Below are positions 5,221 through 7,107 of a DNA stretch of 7,107 nucleotides, one piece after another. The stretch's first letter is position 1. Each line of letters opens with the position of its first letter. A program made the translations under genes and the position numbers. Below the pieces are notes generated by a model. It did not search any database, had not been told where the DNA came from, and saw only the letters and a list, made by a program, of their open reading frames with translations. This DNA is from an uncultured bacterium (GTDB lineage: Bacteria; Spirochaetota; Brevinematia; DTOW01): assembly GCA_937928175.1 (NCBI GenBank), contig CALFVP010000093.1, positions 1 to 7,107 on the forward strand, given 5' to 3'.

Positions 5221-6621
5221 ATGAAAATAAAGGACTTACTAAAACTTCTACTATCTCCTGTATTCTACGAAGATATAAAAGATATAGAGATTGTAAACTC
5301 GTTTTTTATAAAAACAAGTAAAATATTTGTAATAAAAATACTACCGATAGGTATTTCCTTTATTTTAACACCAACAAATCAAGTCAACCAAAACGTAACG
5401 AATCTCATAAAAGAAGATGTTTTAAGTGCAATAACATTAAAGGATATAAAAACGGAAATATACAAAAAAACAACACACCCTACAAAAATATTCTCAAAAA
5501 ACTATCTTATTGTTCTATTATTTGAAAACTATCAGATAATATCGAACTTTGAACTAATAGAAAAAATACTAACCCCCTTACTAAAACAAACATCTATAAA
5601 TTTATCTTCTCAGGATTTAGGTGAACTAGAAAAAGAAATATCGAAGGCGATAGATAACGCATTTTTGAGCATATCGGGCATTCCTTGGGATTTAGACGAG
5701 TTTTTTTATTTTATTGACAAGGTAAGTTTACAGTTTATTTTATCAAAACTTTTACAAGTTTCAAGCGAAGACGAAATAACAACTTTAGTATTAACTTTAA
5801 GAAAATCCGGAAATAGAATAAAGGAAAACATATCATCTCGAGCATGGGAACGAATACAGTTACTATCAAAAGAAAAAGAAGAATTTTTAAAACAAAATTC
5901 AAAGTGGGTTGAATCGGCATTGTTCGGTTTCTCAATAAAGATAAACCATATACTCCAAGAAGAAATTATACCCTTTTCATCAAAACTTAAAAAAATAAGG
6001 GAATCAATAACAAAAAGTTTTTATTTACCAAGAATTGAAAATAAAACACTATCAAGAGCAATATACCTATTACCTAAAAGCAAATCTATAAACGACATTC
6101 TTAAATACACCGACAGAACATCATTAGCAAAGGCTTTAGTAGGAATAGAAAAACCACTAATAGAGAAACTAAGTTTAGGATTGTCAGAGAAAGGTAAAAA
6201 CTTACTACTTGAAGATGTAAACTTTTTTACAACAATTTCACAAGATTACTCAAAAGAAAAAATAAAACTACTTGACGGTATAATAAAACTACTTTTTGAA
6301 CAAGAGTATGAAAACGAAATTAATACAATAATGAACATTGTTGATAAACTGAATAATCTAAAAATTTACTATGCAATAAATTTAACTGACACTGGCTCTT
6401 TTCTATTATTCCTTGAAAAAATCAACACAAAAAAAACTAAAGAAACACTTAAAAAATTTCTTGACAAGACTCAAGGTCCCATAAGAACAACAGCAGAATT
6501 ATTCCTAAACAAACTTATGAAGCTTACATACATCTACGGCGATACCATGATAAACGAAAGATCAAAAAACTTTATTGAAAAACTTTACTTTACAGTAAAA
6601 ACTGATGAACTTCTATTCTAG
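5221..6621 (+). CDS. FliG-like protein with two FliG C-domain-type helical repeats
   Basis: This 466-residue, almost entirely helical protein is longer than motor FliG (about 335-345 residues). Residues about 285-337 (LPKSKSINDILKYTDRTSLAKALVGIEKPL, then EKLSLGLSEKGKNLLLEDVNFF) follow closely the FliG C-terminal pattern DDRSIQxVLREVDxxDLAxALKGAxEEhxxKIxxNhSxRAAxhhxEDhE. Residues about 168-223 (FILSKLLQVSSEDEITTLVLTLRKSG, then ENISSRAWERIQLLSKEKEEF) repeat the same pattern more loosely. Residues 390-437 may form one more HEAT/ARM-like helix pair. The EHPQ and MFVF motifs of true FliG are not visible, and the first 150 residues match nothing I know. It has no signal peptide or membrane span and is probably cytoplasmic. 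A role at the flagellar C-ring or as a FliG paralogue is inferred; no other flagellar gene is in the window. Its end overlaps panC by 9 bp. Confidence 0.6.
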   Translation: MKIKDLLKLLLSPVFYEDIKDIEIVNSFFIKTSKIFVIKILPIGISFILTPTNQVNQNVTNLIKEDVLSAITLKDIKTEIYKKTTHPTKIFSKNYLIVLLFENYQIISNFELIEKILTPLLKQTSINLSSQDLGELEKEISKAIDNAFLSISGIPWDLDEFFYFIDKVSLQFILSKLLQVSSEDEITTLVLTLRKSGNRIKENISSRAWERIQLLSKEKEEFLKQNSKWVESALFGFSIKINHILQEEIIPFSSKLKKIRESITKSFYLPRIENKTLSRAIYLLPKSKSINDILKYTDRTSLAKALVGIEKPLIEKLSLGLSEKGKNLLLEDVNFFTTISQDYSKEKIKLLDGIIKLLFEQEYENEINTIMNIVDKLNNLKIYYAINLTDTGSFLLFLEKINTKKTKETLKKFLDKTQGPIRTTAELFLNKLMKLTYIYGDTMINERSKNFIEKLYFTVKTDELLF

Positions 6622-7107
6622 AGTTACAATTTCGTTATCTATAAGTCTGGCTTTGCCTATGTAAACGGCAAGAGCTACAACAACTTTACCACTGTAAGGT
6701 ATAGATTCAAGAGTTTTAAGTGTTTCTGGATCAACTATTTCGATGTAATCTATTTTTGAAGGAACGGATAGTATTACTTTCATCATTTCTTGTTTTATTT
6801 TTTCTACGTTTTTTTCCCCAGAGAGTATCAATTCTTTTGCTTTTTCCAGAGATCGATAAAGTACAGTAGCGTTTTTCCTTTCCTCACTCGAAAGGTAAAG
6901 ATTTCTAGAGCTCATTGCAAGTCCATCGTTTTCTCTTACTATTGGCATAACTACTATCTCTACAGGAAAATTTAGATCTCTGACCATCTTTTTTATTATT
7001 TGAGCTTGTTGGTAATCTTTTTGTCCAAAGTATGCTACATCTGGTTGAACTATGTTAAACAGTTTTGCTACCACTGTAGCAACACCTCTGAAGTGTCCTG
7101 GTCTTGA
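6613..7107 (-). CDS. panC: pantothenate synthetase (pantoate--beta-alanine ligase), C-terminal part (5' end outside window)
   Basis: PanC joins pantoate and beta-alanine at the cost of ATP to AMP, the last step of pantothenate (vitamin B5) synthesis toward coenzyme A, in the cytoplasm. The frame stays open to the right edge; 164 residues are visible of a usual 280 or so. Numbering from the first visible codon: SRPGHFRGVATVV (1-13), FGQKDYQQ (27-34) with the Lys-Asp and Gln substrate/ATP residues, PIVRENDGLAMSSRN (55-69) with the KMSKS-like MSSRN nucleotide loop, KIDYIEIVD, then the closing ARLIDNE. The GTG at 7074 is an internal Val codon, not a start, because conserved PanC sequence continues upstream of it. 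The N-terminal PTMGxLHxGH part must lie beyond the edge. The close match suggests an intact enzyme. Its composition and codon choice differ from the other minus-strand genes. Confidence 0.96.
   Translation of the reverse strand, partial: SRPGHFRGVATVVAKLFNIVQPDVAYFGQKDYQQAQIIKKMVRDLNFPVEIVVMPIVRENDGLAMSSRNLYLSSEERKNATVLYRSLEKAKELILSGEKNVEKIKQEMMKVILSVPSKIDYIEIVDPETLKTLESIPYSGKVVVALAVYIGKARLIDNEIVTLE

Noticed and set aside
5735..5935. Minus-strand open frame inside the FliG-like gene
   Set aside because: A hydrophobic antisense translation of a Lys/Glu/Phe-rich coding region; a typical shadow in AT-rich DNA.
5221..6621. Calling this gene canonical fliG
   Set aside because: Too long, lacks visible EHPQ and MFVF motifs, carries an apparent internal duplication and an unrelated N-terminus, and has no flagellar neighbours in the window.
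6790..6975. Plus-strand open frame inside panC
   Set aside because: Antisense to highly conserved PanC motifs; no support for it as a gene.
1..7107. Mobile element, CRISPR array, tRNA or riboswitch
   Set aside because: No transposase or integrase, no terminal repeats, no regular spaced repeats, no tRNA-like fold, and no leader long enough for a riboswitch apart from the 239-bp divergent gap, where none is evident.

Overview
This is an AT-rich chromosomal window. Hand-counted stretches give about 25% GC in part of the FliG-like gene, 32% in surE and 35% in panC. It holds seven protein genes, two of them cut by the window edges. There is no RNA gene, mobile element or CRISPR array. The gene content suggests a flagellated diderm bacterium: a lipobox lipoprotein, a secreted beta-barrel outer-membrane protein, and a protein with FliG-type repeats. 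The lipoprotein joins a beta-domain to a TPR-like helical part, an arrangement I associate with spirochaetes. A deep or thermophilic spirochaete lineage is my best guess. It rests on family resemblance, not on any marker gene.

Layout from left to right: the C-terminal half of a TrkH/KtrB potassium channel subunit (+); surE nucleotidase (-) and an upstream TPR-like lipoprotein (-), which are co-oriented; a 72-bp divergent promoter region; a small membrane-anchored LytR_C-domain protein (+); a perfect 13-bp hairpin; a beta-barrel outer-membrane protein (-); a second, 239-bp divergent promoter region; a 466-residue FliG-like protein (+); and the C-terminal 164 residues of pantothenate synthetase, panC (-).

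The genes do not form one pathway. Orientation changes often and the convergent gene ends are tightly packed: ktrB/surE overlap by 26 bp, the FliG-like gene and panC overlap by 9 bp, and the LytR_C and barrel genes are 18 bp apart with a hairpin at the junction. Three products (lipoprotein, LytR_C protein, beta-barrel) are predicted to act in the envelope or periplasm.

The points most worth a second look are: the FliG-like protein, which appears to carry two copies of the FliG C-terminal helical motif and lacks the usual FliG landmarks; a recurring promoter pattern (TTGA-type -35, 18-nt spacer, TATAAT-like -10) that in three cases sits so close to the start codon that the mRNAs would be leaderless or nearly so; a hairpin whose left arm is also the conserved C-terminal codons of the LytR_C protein; and a change in strand composition and codon choice at panC. 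I see no clear sign of a wholly new multi-gene system. The FliG-like gene is the best candidate for undescribed biology.
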